In this document: positions 1 to 7,932 of the stretch, one piece after another
Layout of the letters: each line of letters begins with the position of its first letter
Numbering within the stretch: position 1 is the first letter of the stretch
NCBI GenBank assembly: GCA_017623935.1
Contig: JAGAOC010000101.1
Location: 1 to 44,902 of the forward strand
DNA from: Agathobacter sp.
Lineage (GTDB): Bacteria > Bacillota > Clostridia > Lachnospirales > Lachnospiraceae
Length of the DNA: 44,902 bases
Reading direction: 5' to 3'
Notes under the pieces: model-generated
Told to the model about the DNA's origin: nothing
Databases searched by the model: none
Seen by the model: only the letters and a program-made list of their open reading frames with translations
Made by a program: the position numbers and the translations under genes

Positions 1-56
1 GTTAATAAAGTTCCAACTGCTAACATTGCGACTAATAAAACTTTTGCGTTCTTCAT
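1..56 (-). CDS. N-terminus of an exported protein (partial)
   Basis: Only the first 18 codons lie in the window; the rest continues past the left edge. The ATG at 54-56 is preceded by an AGGAGG ribosome site at about 63-68. The peptide starts MKNAKVLLVAMLAVGTLL, a basic start followed by a hydrophobic stretch, as in a signal peptide or lipoprotein leader. It starts 12 bases after the stop of the SGNH gene, so it is probably the last seen member of the dlt-like operon. Its function cannot be told from 18 residues. Confidence 0.6.
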   Translation of the reverse strand, partial: MKNAKVLLVAMLAVGTLL

Positions 57-68
57 ATTATTTTCCTC

Positions 69-1145
69 CTAATCTTGAATGGCGTTGGCGCCAAAACTTC
101 TAAGTTCTCCATATTGTTCAAGCTCGTCATACTGAGCCTGTTTCATTTCATTATAGAAATCTACTTTTTCCTGCCAGATCGCAGCAACTTCTTCGTCCTG
201 TCTATAATCTGTCAGATCGTAATTCTCTACCAGCCATGCTCCGAAATAGTCTGCCATTTTCTCAGCACCGGAAGTATTTAAGTGAAGACCTGCATCATAG
301 GTATCCACGGACATATCCAGTCCGATCTCTTCCTGAAGTGGAATATAATTGATATATTCCAGACCGTTTTCCTCAGCAAACTCTACTACCTGAGCATCCC
401 ACTCATCATACCAGTGTGGGAATTCTGTAGGTGCTTTGATAAGTACCAATTCAATGCCTTTTTCCTTGCACAGATCTGCCATTTTCTGCATATAGCCCAT
501 GGCTTTCTCCCCTAAAGTATAATCTGCCAGCGGAGTTGGTGTTGGGAACTCTCCCTGAGCCTTGCTGTCTACTCTCATGTAATAACCATTGTGAGTTACC
601 AGATCTTTTGAAAAGATATGCTCAAAGTCATCGCTGTTTAACTCTGACCATCTGGAATGATAGCGAAGCAGTGGAAACATATAATCGATCAGATTCTCTT
701 CCTTTGTCATGGATGCCATAATGTTGTTGATCTTTGAAGAACTCCACTTCATACCATCAATTGACATACGGTTATATGCCTCACTCTGAGGCTCGTTATA
801 TTTCAGTGCCAGTACATTAAATACTACTACCTTCGGTGTCTCATAGCGCAGTGCATCTTCCAGCAGATAATAAGACTGCCAGGTCAACTGCTGAGCTGAA
901 CCCCTGATGTAGCTGGTAATTCCGTAATTTTCCCACAAAGTGATAGTGGAAAAATTCTCATAAACTTCACAGTCTCCCACGAATAATACTTCGTGATCAG
1001 ACTTATCTTTATAATATTCCTCTACCATTGAGCCTTCTACGATACCTGTCTGGTATTTTGGCACAAGAAGTCTCTGTAAAAGGTACAGACTCCCGATTAC
1101 TAGAACCAGAACCAGGACGCCTGCAAGAACTCTTTTCTTCTTCAT
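69..1145 (-). CDS. DltD-like SGNH-fold surface protein with Cys at the nucleophile position
   Basis: This 358-residue protein has an N-terminal membrane anchor (about residues 5-27) and an extracytoplasmic SGNH/GDSL-hydrolase-like domain. The first block reads LFVGDCEVYENFS, so Cys59 stands where SGNH enzymes carry Ser. The last block, DAGLHLNTSGAEK, supplies the Asp-x-x-x-His pair. Its place after dltA, dltC and dltB, 11 bases from dltB, is that of dltD, whose product helps move D-alanyl groups to teichoic acid. Overall resemblance to classical DltD is weak, so DltD-like is a positional call. ATG with AGGAGG upstream. It may act as a thiol acyltransferase or esterase, or be a non-catalytic partner. 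Confidence 0.75.
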   Translation of the reverse strand: MKKKRVLAGVLVLVLVIGSLYLLQRLLVPKYQTGIVEGSMVEEYYKDKSDHEVLFVGDCEVYENFSTITLWENYGITSYIRGSAQQLTWQSYYLLEDALRYETPKVVVFNVLALKYNEPQSEAYNRMSIDGMKWSSSKINNIMASMTKEENLIDYMFPLLRYHSRWSELNSDDFEHIFSKDLVTHNGYYMRVDSKAQGEFPTPTPLADYTLGEKAMGYMQKMADLCKEKGIELVLIKAPTEFPHWYDEWDAQVVEFAEENGLEYINYIPLQEEIGLDMSVDTYDAGLHLNTSGAEKMADYFGAWLVENYDLTDYRQDEEVAAIWQEKVDFYNEMKQAQYDELEQYGELRSFGANAIQD

Positions 1146-1156
1146 TTGCTTTCCTC

Positions 1157-2743
1157 CTAGAACTGATTGTAAATAAACTGGGATGAATCATAGCCAACGC
1201 CATAAGCGCCAAATACTAAGATTCCCACAAACAATATTGCCATAATTCCAAAATAAAGGATGGCTGGTTTCTCATATAAAGCGGCTCTTACATTTCCTAC
1301 TTTTACTTTCACAAGAGATACGGTAAGAACGATGATAAAGCCAACGATGAGCACTCCATAATCTGCCATGGTAAGTCCCAGATTAAGTAAAGAACCATCC
1401 ACCAGCACATGCCAGTTAAATTCTGTGAACATACTTCCTACCATCTTGAAGGTCAAAGGCACATCGCGATAGCAGTCAAACATACGGATGCAGCTCATTA
1501 ATAAAATGGTTCTGATCACCTGGAATACTTCGTAAGGTACCTTTCCTTTTACGTTGAAACGTTTATGGAATTTCTCGTATAAAGGCTCTAACTCCTGAGA
1601 GATCATGATAACTACAAAGTTCATAAGTCCCCATACAATAAAATTCCAAGCTGCACCATGCCACAGACCTGTGGTGAACCATACAACAAAGGAAGACAGA
1701 TACACCGTAACTCGTTTTCCAATTGCCTGTCCCAAGTGATTTCTGGACCATTTTGATAATTTCAGCATTGGTCCGCAAACTGAGATCGGATAGAAAATGT
1801 AATCTGTAAACCAGGTTCCCATGGTAATATGCCATCTATTCCAGTATTCCTTGATATTCTTGGAAAAATACGGAAGATTAAAGTTCTCTGCTAATTTGAT
1901 TCCCATAACCTCTGCAATACCGATGGTAATATCAATTCCACCTGTAAAGTCACAGTACAATTCGAACGCATAGAACATCATTGCTACAAATACATAAGCT
2001 CCCGTATACTGGTCAGTTCCGGAGATCAGGGTCGTAACCGCTGTAATGATCCGGTCTGCAATGACCATTTTCTTAAAATAGCCCCAAAGGATCCTCATAA
2101 GACCATAAGAAACGGTCTTAGATTCAAATTTGTGCTCTGCGAATAAAGTTGGTGCCAGATCGCCGTAACGGCTGATCGGTCCTTGTACAAGCTGTGGGAA
2201 AAAGGATACGAACAATGCCAGTTTGAAAGGATTTCTCTGGGCTTCCTGTTTTCCACGGTAAACATCAATGATATATCCCATGGTCTGGAATGTATAGAAT
2301 GAGATTCCCATCGGAACGATCATATCTACCAGCTGTAGCTGGGATGCATCAGATAAAAAGTTATTAATATTCGTAATAACGAAATTGGTATATTTTGTTA
2401 CGGATAAGATACCAATGTTAAAAAACAGACAGATCAACAGCCATTTCCATTTTTTTGCTTTCATGGAAGCTTTGTAGGCTTTCTTCTCATCTGAAGAAAG
2501 TTCTGCCTTATGTTCTTTGATATATGCCTTCTGTACCCGGTTGATATCTTCCATACGGATACTGATAAAGTATGTAGACAAAGTCGTCACCAGTATGAAA
2601 AGTAAGTATCTTGGGTCTGCCAGGAAATAGAAAATATAGCTGAATACCAGCAGCATAGGCCACTGGCATTTCTTAGGCAAAAGATAATACAGCACAAACA
2701 CAATGGTAATGAAGGCTATAAAACTATAGGATGTAAATAACAT
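1157..2743 (-). CDS. dltB: MBOAT-family O-acyltransferase, DltB-like
   Basis: A 528-residue polytopic membrane protein of the MBOAT family (DltB/AlgI branch). About ten hydrophobic segments are seen. The MBOAT signature region includes FDCYRD, NRWHITMGTWF and a conserved active-site His in TGLWHGAAWNFIVWG. In dlt systems DltB takes the aminoacyl group from the carrier protein DltC and passes it across the membrane. The gene follows dltC by 8 bases and precedes the SGNH gene by 11, so the three are co-transcribed. It is longer than classical DltB (about 400 residues), with a charged insert at about residues 68-97, as is common in AlgI-type MBOATs. Start ATG with GGAG eight bases upstream. Confidence 0.9.
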   Translation of the reverse strand: MLFTSYSFIAFITIVFVLYYLLPKKCQWPMLLVFSYIFYFLADPRYLLFILVTTLSTYFISIRMEDINRVQKAYIKEHKAELSSDEKKAYKASMKAKKWKWLLICLFFNIGILSVTKYTNFVITNINNFLSDASQLQLVDMIVPMGISFYTFQTMGYIIDVYRGKQEAQRNPFKLALFVSFFPQLVQGPISRYGDLAPTLFAEHKFESKTVSYGLMRILWGYFKKMVIADRIITAVTTLISGTDQYTGAYVFVAMMFYAFELYCDFTGGIDITIGIAEVMGIKLAENFNLPYFSKNIKEYWNRWHITMGTWFTDYIFYPISVCGPMLKLSKWSRNHLGQAIGKRVTVYLSSFVVWFTTGLWHGAAWNFIVWGLMNFVVIMISQELEPLYEKFHKRFNVKGKVPYEVFQVIRTILLMSCIRMFDCYRDVPLTFKMVGSMFTEFNWHVLVDGSLLNLGLTMADYGVLIVGFIIVLTVSLVKVKVGNVRAALYEKPAILYFGIMAILFVGILVFGAYGVGYDSSQFIYNQF

Positions 2744-2751
2744 GATTTCTC

Positions 2752-2979
2752 CTATTCTTCTTCTAATCTCTGGATCAGATCATATAATGCTTCTGCAGAG
2801 TTAAAGTTCTCTGGAATGATCTCCTCTGCTGGAATAACAACGTCAAACTGCTCGCTGATCTCAGAAATGATAGAAACGATATCAAAAGAATCGATAATCT
2901 TATCATCTACTAATGTGTCACAAGTTTCAAAGTCCACCTCTGGGTGTAAGTCTGTTAAAATCTCAAGTAATTCTTCCAT
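2752..2979 (-). CDS. dltC: D-alanyl carrier protein-like ACP
   Basis: A 75-residue acidic acyl-carrier protein. The phosphopantetheine site is Ser31 in the motif IIDSFDIVSII, followed by the usual acidic helix. It is the right size for DltC (about 78 residues). It lies one base after dltA and 8 bases before dltB, between the ligase that would load it and the MBOAT that would unload it. The ribosome site AAGGAG is inside the last codons of dltA, so translation is probably coupled. The exact amino acid carried cannot be read from the carrier. Confidence 0.9.
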   Translation of the reverse strand: MEELLEILTDLHPEVDFETCDTLVDDKIIDSFDIVSIISEISEQFDVVIPAEEIIPENFNSAEALYDLIQRLEEE

Positions 2980-2980
2980 T

Positions 2981-4510
2981 TTAATTTTTCTCCTTTTTTG
3001 TTTCCTGATATTTGTTTTTTAAGAAAACCCTGTCAATCTTACCATTTGCAGTAAGAGGCATCTGGTCTAATCTTTCCACTTTATTTGGAATCATATACCG
3101 AGGCAGTTTATCTTTTAAGATAGAAACTACATCTTTTACCTCTAAGTCTCCAACATAGTAAAGCACGATCTTCTCTTTTTCTTTATCATAAACGCAGCAT
3201 GATGTAGAAATTCCCTCCATCATGTTGACATTTACTTCGATTTCTCCAAGTTCGATCCGGTGGCCCATGTGTTTGATCTGGTAATCTTTACGGGATACGA
3301 ATACCAGCTCACCGAACTCATTGAACTTTCCTAAGTCTCCGGTACGGTAGATCAGTTCCGGATAACGGTCATTCAGAGGATTCTGCACGAATACTTCATT
3401 TGTCTTCTCAAAATTGTGATAATAACCTAAAGTCAGAGAAGTTCCTCTTACGCAGATCTCTCCTACTTCACCCTGAGCTGCACGTTTATTTTCATCGTTC
3501 AGCAGGATGATCTCTGTATTATGGAAAGGACGTCCAACCGGCATAACTTCGCCCAGCTCAAAGTCCCTGTTTACTTTATAGTAGCAACACATTCCTGTAG
3601 TCTCTGTTGGTCCATACAGGTTCGTAAATTTTGCGTTTGGCAGAGTCTCTTTCCAGATCTTGAACTGCTTGATCGGGAATACTTCACTACCGAAAGCAAC
3701 GGTATGCAGATATTCCGGCACTACCTTATCAAAAGTCTTAAATGAAGAGATCATAGTAAGGGCAGATACTACCCAGCATACAGTGTTGATCTTATGCTCA
3801 TTTAAGAATTCTACCAGCTTCACTGGGAACATGAACAGACTCTTTGGCACGATCACTGTGGAAGCACCAAATTTCAGTGTCGGATACAGTTCCTTCAGAC
3901 AAGCGTCGAAATACAATGGTGTCTGATTTGCAAAACGGGTATCTTCATTAAATTCTAGTACCTCAGACAAGTTCTCGATATAATCAATAACGGAACGGTG
4001 GCAAGCCACAACTCCCTTTGGAACTCCTGTTGATCCGGAAGTAAATACGATATAGATTGGATCTGTGTCTAACTGCTTGTCCCTGATCTGCGCTAAAGCG
4101 TCTTCATTGATCGGAGACTGGGATACTTCATCATAGATCAGTAATTCCCCATCAAAGTCAAAAGTCTTTGCCATCTCCTGGGTAGATTCATCACAGATCA
4201 TTACCTTTGGTCTTAAGTTATCAAAAATCAGATCAATTCTGAATCGTGGCATTTCCTCATCGATCGGAACATAATAGTTTCCACCATACACACATCCATA
4301 AAATGCAGCGATTGCCTTTGGATGTTTCTTCATAAATACTACTACTGGTTCACCGTAATAGCCTTTACTATTCAAATAGCTTCCGATCGCACGGCTGTCG
4401 TGGTACACTTCTGCGAAAGTGAGTCCTTCGCTTTCGTTAGAATAGGCAACCTTATCTGGAAGTCTTTTGACGGTGTGCTCTAAATATTCCAGTACATTAG
4501 TCTGTTGCAT
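2981..4510 (-). CDS. dltA: DltA-like amino acid adenylation enzyme (D-alanine--carrier protein ligase family)
   Basis: A 509-residue member of the ANL adenylating superfamily. The phosphate loop is FTSGSTGVPKG (156-166), the adenine-binding motif NLYGPTET (298-304), and the C-terminal catalytic lysine lies in TANGKIDR. It would activate an amino acid with ATP and load it on the DltC-like carrier. The motif at 273-276 is FGSE; in well-studied Bacillus DltA it is, as I recall, FCGE, with the Cys (Cys269 in B. cereus) touching the D-alanine side chain. The substrate may therefore differ from D-Ala. ATG preceded by AAAGGAG; 12 bases after the racemase gene. Family confident, substrate not. Confidence 0.88.
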   Translation of the reverse strand: MQQTNVLEYLEHTVKRLPDKVAYSNESEGLTFAEVYHDSRAIGSYLNSKGYYGEPVVVFMKKHPKAIAAFYGCVYGGNYYVPIDEEMPRFRIDLIFDNLRPKVMICDESTQEMAKTFDFDGELLIYDEVSQSPINEDALAQIRDKQLDTDPIYIVFTSGSTGVPKGVVACHRSVIDYIENLSEVLEFNEDTRFANQTPLYFDACLKELYPTLKFGASTVIVPKSLFMFPVKLVEFLNEHKINTVCWVVSALTMISSFKTFDKVVPEYLHTVAFGSEVFPIKQFKIWKETLPNAKFTNLYGPTETTGMCCYYKVNRDFELGEVMPVGRPFHNTEIILLNDENKRAAQGEVGEICVRGTSLTLGYYHNFEKTNEVFVQNPLNDRYPELIYRTGDLGKFNEFGELVFVSRKDYQIKHMGHRIELGEIEVNVNMMEGISTSCCVYDKEKEKIVLYYVGDLEVKDVVSILKDKLPRYMIPNKVERLDQMPLTANGKIDRVFLKNKYQETKKEKN

Positions 4511-4522
4511 AATTTCTCTCCT

Positions 4523-5242
4523 TTACAGCAAAATGAATAGTTTTTCATAATCGCTATTTACTTCTTTTCCACAAGCTAAGATGGAAGCTCTTGCCAAAGC
4601 CTCCATGGCATCTAAATATCCCATGCCAATCTCATTTTCTTTCTTAATGATAGAAAGTTCTGTACATCCCAGAATGATCACCTGAGCACCTTGGGTTCTA
4701 AGATGATCTCCTACTTTCTGAAAATGCTCCATATTTGGAGCTTTGCCAGCTTTCACATCATGATAGATCAGGCTCATGACCATTTCCTGATGAATCTGAT
4801 CAGGAATCACTACTTCCATTCCCATTTTTTCTAACTCCTTCTGGAAGATACCGCTGGAAATGGTGCCGTCGGTTGCCATGATACCGATCCTGTCTGCCCC
4901 TGCTTCTTTTAATAGTTTTCCACATTCCCGGATCCCGTGGATCACTTCCACAGAGATCTCCTTAGAGATCTCCTCATGAAAATAATGGGCCGTAATGCAT
5001 GGAATTGCAATACAATCTACCTGTTGCTCTTGTAACCTCTGTCCCAGTTCAATAATGCGGGGCAAAGGGTTTTCCTTGCTCTTTCCAAGAATAAAGGCTG
5101 TTCTGTCCGGAATCTGAGGACAGTTATATATGATCATTTCCAAATGCTCCTGATCTGTATCAGCCTTTGTCATTTTTATAATGAGTTCCATAAAATAGGC
5201 AGTTGCCATAGGCCCTAATCCGCCAATCACTCCTAAACTCAT
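4523..5242 (-). CDS. Aspartate/glutamate racemase family protein
   Basis: A 239-residue cofactor-independent amino-acid racemase of the Asp/Glu/hydantoin racemase superfamily. The N-terminal GVIGGLGPMAT motif and the two catalytic cysteines are present: Cys82 in IPCITAHYF and Cys193 in LGCTELS. Such enzymes usually interconvert L- and D-Asp or L- and D-Glu, though some act broadly. It lies directly upstream of the dltA-like gene (12 bases), which suggests that it provides the D-amino acid used by the operon. The alanine racemase that normally feeds D-alanylation is an unrelated PLP enzyme. ATG with AGGTG upstream. Substrate unknown. Confidence 0.88.
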   Translation of the reverse strand: MSLGVIGGLGPMATAYFMELIIKMTKADTDQEHLEMIIYNCPQIPDRTAFILGKSKENPLPRIIELGQRLQEQQVDCIAIPCITAHYFHEEISKEISVEVIHGIRECGKLLKEAGADRIGIMATDGTISSGIFQKELEKMGMEVVIPDQIHQEMVMSLIYHDVKAGKAPNMEHFQKVGDHLRTQGAQVIILGCTELSIIKKENEIGMGYLDAMEALARASILACGKEVNSDYEKLFILL

Positions 5243-5300
5243 TCTTACACCTGCTTTCTTACTATCCGGCCACTCTCCACATGGATGCCAGCTACCGGAT

Positions 5301-6642
5301 CTACTGGCTAACAGTTCCTTTGCTATAATTTACCTTACTCTGTACAGACTCTGTAGCACGTTCTGGATAAAGGGAACTGTCAAAAATGTGACTGTTTCTA
5401 TGGGATTCAGAATAATCTGCCAGTTCAGCGTCTGTCAACATGAAGAAATTTCCACCGCCTTTTCTTGGTGTACAGTCAAAATGATACCATCCTGTTCCTA
5501 TATTGATCAAACTCCAATAGTGACGGGAATGAGATGTATCACTCTTTACAATATCCACATTCTGAATTCCTGCAATATTAAGCAGTGCTTTTCCTGCCGC
5601 AAAATAATTGAAACAATCTCCGGATCGATTCTTAAATGCCTGATATGCTCCTGCTTCCCAACTGGATTTATCAGAGCTTCCTGTATATCCAATATTGGTC
5701 TTTACCCAACGATAGATCGCAAAAGCTTTCTGCATCTGAGACATATTATCGGTAATGATCTGGTCGTATACCTTCTGTGCTAAAGCGTTCATATCACCGG
5801 AATCTACCTGAGTTCCTGAGGGAGAGCTTCCTCCTGAACTAGAACTGCCGCCTGAACTCTCCTGTACTGGTTTCTTGGCAACAGTTACGGTAATAGAAAC
5901 AGAAGAAGTATTTCCTGCCTCATCTGTTGCAGTGTAGGTAACTGGATATTCTCCTACAGTCTCCAGATCAACCTGAGAGTTATCGATCTCAAGGGTTGGA
6001 TCCTCATCTTTATTATCAGTTACAGTCACTCCGGAACGATAGCTCACTGTTTCCCCGACATAAACTACGATATCCTTTGTGCCCTCAATTACTGGTGGCT
6101 CACTATCTAAGATAACCGTTACCGGAACGGTGATCTCTGTTGTATTTCCGCCTTCATCTGTTAAAACAACGATCGCAGTGGTCTCACCAGCCTCTGACAT
6201 ATCGATCTCTTCTTTAAATGAAGCTTCTACCTTTGTTACATCTACAATATCTTTTACACAATCACTGGCTGCCGGCATAGCTTCCGGTGTTGCAGTTGCT
6301 GCTACTGCAGTTCCTACAGGTGCGACTGTGTCTTTTACCTCTACACAAACAATATAGGATTTCTCCTTATAGATTACTGTGACCAGATCCACACCAACCT
6401 TACTGGTATCAATCTCTTCTCCCTCTCCAAGGCTTGCCTTAGATGGGTCTGCTCCCTCTTCTAGAAACTGGGCGATCTCTACTTCCTGCCCTGCTTCTAA
6501 TGTTACGTTCTCAAGAACTGTTGGTCTTGTCTGCAAATAATATAGAATTCCTGCCCCGATCAAAAATGCTAATGCGACACAACCAAGTACAGCAGTTATG
6601 ATCTTTGCTGTGCTACGCTTTTGTTGTTTTCCCTTTTTCATT
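5301..6642 (-). CDS. Membrane-anchored transglutaminase-like protein with Ig-like (DUF5011-type) domains
   Basis: This 446-residue protein has a basic N-terminus and a membrane segment (residues 12-36), then two Ig-like or HYR/DUF5011-type beta domains (about 105-180 and 181-255), a Ser/Gly-rich linker (261-282) and a C-terminal transglutaminase-like domain. The Cys-His-Asp triad is visible: Cys343 in GDCFNY, His374 in SRHYWSL, Asp389 in WYHFDCTP. It probably acts on the cell surface as a cysteine protease or cross-linking enzyme. The ATG at 6640-6642 is chosen because AAGGAG lies 10 bases upstream; the longer frame would contain that site. It heads the dlt-like operon, 58 bases before the racemase, under a strong promoter. 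Confidence 0.85.
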
Positions 6643-6695
6643 TCAATATGGCTCCTTTCCATAAAAAAAGACACAATAACACATTATTCTAGACA

Positions 6696-6725
6696 TTATA
6701 TAATACAATATTTCTGCTTGTCAAG
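6696..6725 (-). promoter_or_regulatory. Promoter of the transglutaminase/dlt-like operon
   Basis: Read on the minus strand: a perfect -35 TTGACA (6720-6725), an 18-base spacer and a perfect -10 TATAAT (6696-6701). It points at the transglutaminase-like gene, whose start is about 54 bases downstream. No other convincing promoter was noticed within the cluster, so it probably drives the whole dlt-like operon. Confidence 0.75.
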
Positions 6726-6800
6726 AAATCCACTGTGAATCCTATCATAAGTCTTCTTTTCCACAAAAATTGTCCAAAATTAAAAACAAAAACTATTTGC

Positions 6801-6829
6801 TTGCACTTCAAGTCCTTTTGTACTAGAAT
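6801..6829 (+). promoter_or_regulatory. Ferredoxin promoter
   Basis: A -35 TTGCAC at 6801-6806, a 17-base spacer and a -10 TAGAAT at 6824-6829 point at the ferredoxin gene. Predicted transcription start is near 6836, exactly where the inverted repeats begin. Confidence 0.7.
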
Positions 6830-6834
6830 AACTA

Positions 6835-6866
6835 TAAGTCATTTTGACTTAATAATGATCATTATT
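6835..6866. promoter_or_regulatory. Two abutting palindromes in the ferredoxin leader (operator candidates)
   Basis: The first is a 7-base inverted repeat with a 3-base gap (TAAGTCA-TTT-TGACTTA, 6835-6851). The second is a perfect 16-base palindrome, AATAATGATCATTATT (6851-6866), sharing one base with the first. They fill the stretch between the predicted transcription start and the AAGGAGG ribosome site. The second resembles Fur/PerR-type boxes, which are built from ATAAT half-sites; this is an analogy only. They could bind a repressor or fold in the RNA. Confidence 0.55.
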
Positions 6867-6885
6867 TTATAAGGAGGAACTAATT

Positions 6886-7056
6886 ATGGCATACGTTATT
6901 TCTGATTCATGCGTTAGCTGCGGAAGCTGTGCTGGAGAATGTCCAGTAGGAGCTATCTCTGCAGGTGCTTCTCAGTACGAAATCGATGCAGCTACTTGCG
7001 TTGAGTGTGGTACATGTGCTGGAACTTGCCCAACTGGAGCAATCAGCCAGGAATAA
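6886..7056 (+). CDS. 2[4Fe-4S] ferredoxin
   Basis: A 56-residue clostridial-type ferredoxin. It has two CxxCxxCxxxCP clusters: Cys9, 12, 15, 19 and Cys38, 41, 44, 48, each closed by CPxGAI. The halves show the internal pseudo-twofold repeat expected of this family. It is a low-potential electron carrier for fermentative enzymes such as pyruvate:ferredoxin oxidoreductase and hydrogenases. The ATG follows AAGGAGG at 6871-6877. It is a single-gene unit with its own promoter and terminator, on the strand opposite to its neighbours. Confidence 0.95.
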   Translation: MAYVISDSCVSCGSCAGECPVGAISAGASQYEIDAATCVECGTCAGTCPTGAISQE

Positions 7057-7083
7057 TTTTTTTACTGACACATAGTAAAAACA

Positions 7084-7113
7084 AAAAGACGGTCGTTTAA
7101 CGACCGTCTTTTT
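7084..7113. terminator. Bidirectional terminator after ferredoxin and the MerR-like gene
   Basis: The 10-base GC-rich stem GACGGTCGTT (7088-7097) / AACGACCGTC (7099-7108) is flanked by A's on the left and T's on the right. It therefore ends transcripts of the ferredoxin gene and, read the other way, of the MerR-like gene. The left arm codes for the last residues of the MerR-like protein, whose stop codon is in the loop. Confidence 0.85.
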
Positions 7114-7786
7114 TCTCTTTCTTTTTGTCTTTTTCCTTGAAAAAGATCTTTTTCTTCTTGATATTTCCCCGGATAGCTGCGTCTAACTTCTTGTATCGCT
7201 CTTCCTGAGCTTCTTCCTGTTCCCTTGCCAGATAATTGATCTCCTTTAAGACTCTTTCCTGAACTTCCTGTCCAATGACTTGACTTAATTCTTCATTATT
7301 TAAAGAGATGGCATGTCCTACGATATCATTCATCAGTTCTCGGAACTGCTCCATTCGCTCTTCTGCTGTGATCTCCTGCTTATTTACCACTGCTGCTTTT
7401 ACAGGAATCGGCTGGGTTTGTGCCGTTTTCATTGGAATGACCTGGGCAGATGATGTCTTTGCCATTGCTTCTTTGGAAGATGTCACTTCTGACTGATTTT
7501 TTGTATTTTTTGGCTGTTCTACCAGAACAGGTTGATCCTGTGGTGCTAACTCCTCGACACTTCCATTATGTAAGATCATTCGAATGGCTTTCAGCTGATA
7601 CCCTTGTTCCTTTAAGTCTTTGATCCGCTGAAAATCCCTGATATTTTCTCTTGTATAGTATCGGTGGCCCATTTCATTCCGTGGAATGGCCAGCTCGAGT
7701 TCCTCTTCCCAGTAACGTAACACATGAGTTTCCACATGCACCATATTGGCGGCATCTGAGATCATGTAACGTACCTTTTCCACCAC
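7097..7786 (-). CDS. MerR-type helix-turn-helix protein with C-terminal coiled coil
   Basis: A 229-residue DNA-binding protein. Residues 1-75 form a MerR winged helix: MISDAANMVHVETHVLRYWE, then the wing GHRYYTRENI. A polar linker (about 80-135) follows, then a charged helical region (about 138-205) and a Lys-rich tail. No effector-binding domain with ligand cysteines is seen. The architecture recalls chromosome- or envelope-associated MerR-like proteins (RacA type) as much as a classical regulator. The start is GTG at 7784-7786 with AAGGAGG 5 bases upstream; a second GTG follows directly. Targets unknown. Confidence 0.8.
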   Translation of the reverse strand: MVEKVRYMISDAANMVHVETHVLRYWEEELELAIPRNEMGHRYYTRENIRDFQRIKDLKEQGYQLKAIRMILHNGSVEELAPQDQPVLVEQPKNTKNQSEVTSSKEAMAKTSSAQVIPMKTAQTQPIPVKAAVVNKQEITAEERMEQFRELMNDIVGHAISLNNEELSQVIGQEVQERVLKEINYLAREQEEAQEERYKKLDAAIRGNIKKKKIFFKEKDKKKEKKDGR

Positions 7787-7858
7787 GTTTACCTCCTTAT
7801 ATTAAGATTGCCTTTTATTAATGTGCTTTTATCTACCAAAGGATTTCCCGGCAAATAA

Positions 7859-7886
7859 AAACGGTAGGGAGCTTGTCTCCCTACCA
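7859..7886 (-). terminator. Terminator downstream of the inositol monophosphatase-like gene
   Basis: A perfect 9-base stem GGTAGGGAG (7863-7871) / CTCCCTACC (7877-7885) with a 5-base loop. On the minus strand it is followed by GTTTTTATTT. It ends the transcript coming from gdpP-rplI-dnaB and the phosphatase gene. Confidence 0.85.
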
Positions 7887-7932
7887 TTATTATAATGTTC
7901 CTATTACCTGCTTTCAAACTTTTTTCATCGTA

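Noticed and set aside
5262..5290. Hairpin between the transglutaminase-like and racemase genes as a terminator
   Set aside because: Only a 5-base stem (GCCAG/CTGGC) and no T-run on the minus strand; read-through into the racemase is likely.
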